A DNA stretch of 24,886 nucleotides from Chloroflexota bacterium. GTDB lineage: Bacteria > Chloroflexota > Anaerolineae > Fen-1058. The position numbers and the translations under genes were made by a program. The stretch is taken from the NCBI GenBank assembly GCA_016219235.1, contig JACRBO010000629.1, positions 1 to 24,886 on the forward strand. The letters are read 5' to 3'. Of this stretch, positions 23,983-24,886 are shown one piece after another. Every line of letters begins with the position of its first letter. The first letter of the stretch is position 1. The notes beneath the pieces were generated by a model. That model was not told where the DNA came from. It searched no databases and saw nothing but the letters and a program-made list of their open reading frames with translations.

Positions 23983-24735
23983 TTACTTTGTATTGATCAC
24001 AAAGTTGAACGTGCCGCTCAAGCCGTCGGCGGTCGTTTGCACATCCGCAATCAACGCCGGATCGAAGATGCCATCGCCCGCATTAGCCGGTTCGCCTGGA
24101 AAGTAAATCTGACTGGTCAGGATCGGGCCGTTGGGCGCCTGCACCTTGACGTGAATGTGCCGCGTGCGGCCCGGATACAGCCCCGGCAGAACGGTCTCCA
24201 GTTGATAGCGACCGTTAGCGTCCGTGAACTGATGCCCGCGCATCACGTAGCCCGCATTGTCGTATTCACCTTCGTCGTCAGCCTGCCAGAAGTCCAGCCA
24301 CGCATTGGCGATGGGCCGGCAGTTCGCATCCAGCACGTAGCCCGTTAACTTTAACTTCGTGCCCGTCATCTCCGGCTCGATCAGCGAGGTGCGCTCCGGC
24401 GTGTCGGGCGTGTAGTAGGGGCCTTCGGTCTGCGCGGGCGTTAGCCCGTTGCACTGCGGGGCGGGCAGCGCAGCTTCAACCGTGGCGGTCGGCGCAGCGG
24501 GTAGGTCTGTGGCAGCAGGCGGCTGATTCGCAGTCGGGGCCGTCGCTGTCGGGGCCGCTGTGGGCGGCGCGATGGTCGGTGGCACATTGGCCGCTGGAGC
24601 CGTCGTCGCGGTTGGATCAGGCACTGCGGTTTGAGCGATCGGGGCCGCACTACACGCCGTCAGCGCCAGCACGAGCGCAATAGCCCCGCACAACCGTGTA
24701 AGTCCAAACCAGTTTCTAACTCTAGCTTGTCTCAT
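23983..24735 (-). CDS. lipoprotein intradiol-ring-cleavage dioxygenase-like protein
   Basis: The 250-aa protein begins with a lipoprotein signal peptide (MRQARVRNW, hydrophobic core, lipobox LTAC with C28), so it is probably anchored on the outside of the membrane. A low-complexity A/T/P linker (about 30-92) follows, then a Dioxygenase_C domain (about 95-250). The Fe(III) ligands of intradiol dioxygenases are all present: Y158 in DEGEYDNAG, Y187 in LPGLYPG, and H193 and H195 in RHIHV. The canonical TEGPYY opening (103-108) is also there. Catechol-type enzymes are usually cytoplasmic; this extracytoplasmic lipid-anchored form belongs to a less-studied branch, whose substrate may be an aromatic in the environment. 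ATG 24735 is favoured because it starts the signal peptide; an upstream in-frame start would add 29 residues that destroy it. Confidence 0.85.
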   Translation of the reverse strand: MRQARVRNWFGLTRLCGAIALVLALTACSAAPIAQTAVPDPTATTAPAANVPPTIAPPTAAPTATAPTANQPPAATDLPAAPTATVEAALPAPQCNGLTPAQTEGPYYTPDTPERTSLIEPEMTGTKLKLTGYVLDANCRPIANAWLDFWQADDEGEYDNAGYVMRGHQFTDANGRYQLETVLPGLYPGRTRHIHVKVQAPNGPILTSQIYFPGEPANAGDGIFDPALIADVQTTADGLSGTFNFVINTK

Positions 24736-24787
24736 GGTTCCAACCCTGTTTGATCGAAGCGAACTTCGGTTTAATCGGCGCCGGGCC

Positions 24788-24873
24788 GCCATCGGCTGTA
24801 AGCCGACGGCTAGTCGTATCAAGCCCGCGTCGCGGGCTTTTGGCCCACTGGCCGTCGATTTGTAATCGATGGC
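24788..24873. repeat. cluster of three small palindromes at the right edge
   Basis: Three hairpins: GCCATCGGCT-GTA-AGCCGACGGC (24788-24810), AAGCCCGC-GTC-GCGGGCTT followed by TT (24821-24841), and GCCGTCGATT-TGT-AATCGATGGC (24851-24873). The first and third are related in sequence; the second shares the core CCCGCGTCGCGGG with 11013-11025. The middle hairpin with its short T-tract could terminate rightward transcription, but no plus-strand gene leads into it. The cluster lies upstream of the dioxygenase gene, whose promoter is not evident. Confidence 0.5.
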
Positions 24874-24886
24874 AAACGCCGATCAG

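Overview
The window is a GC-rich (about 60% by eye) bacterial chromosome segment of housekeeping and metabolic genes. It carries no mobile element, no phage gene, no tRNA or rRNA that I can see, and no cas gene. The gene set (four-domain ribosomal protein S1, ClpC, a succinate dehydrogenase whose membrane anchor is one long polypeptide, M20 dipeptidases, an M50 protease next to a small HD protein, an ST7-like TPR protein) together with degenerate short-period palindromic repeats between genes suggests Chloroflexota. This taxonomic call is inference from remembered resemblance, not a search.

Layout. 1-863 (-): truncated M20 dipeptidase, divergent from rpsA (1068-2288, +), each with a good sigma-70-type promoter. 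clpC (2499-5021, +) ends at a strong terminator and converges with a minus-strand operon: M20 dipeptidase (8772-7429), double-GNAT acetyltransferase (7427-6471) and a cyclic-nucleotide-domain histidine kinase (6423-5179). 8773-9862 is a mostly noncoding, AT-richer stretch. It holds two opposed promoters, two intrinsic terminators, a perfect 19-nt palindrome filling one promoter's spacer, and a 68-aa protein. Then (+): M50 protease and overlapping HD protein, a TyrA-like NAD-binding protein, a GIY-YIG protein, a GT4 glycosyltransferase, a stand-alone protein resembling the RarA/MgsA C-terminal region, and the sdh operon (fused SdhC-SdhD anchor, SdhA, SdhB). On the minus strand follow purA, purB and an ST7-like TPR protein, in that transcription order (23253 to 18389). 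An unrecognised 180-aa protein (23337-23879, +) is divergent from purA, and a lipoprotein intradiol dioxygenase (24735-23983, -) closes the window.

Functional links. SdhCD/A/B form respiratory complex II. PurA and PurB carry out the two steps from IMP to AMP. rpsA and clpC serve translation and proteolysis. The two M20 enzymes hydrolyse small peptides.

The most unusual content is noncoding. (1) Three arrays of degenerate 7-8-mers (ACC-type and its complement GGT-type) fill the gaps around the GIY-YIG gene and between purA and purB. Each runs GGT-type first and ACC-type second, so each can fold on itself, and each directly abuts stop and start codons, leaving the next gene without a visible Shine-Dalgarno sequence. 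(2) A mirror-symmetric ACACAGAT element lies between sdhA and sdhB. (3) The 9157-9400 locus looks like a regulated small-RNA and attenuator system. (4) The hexamer CGATCG is strikingly frequent across the whole window.
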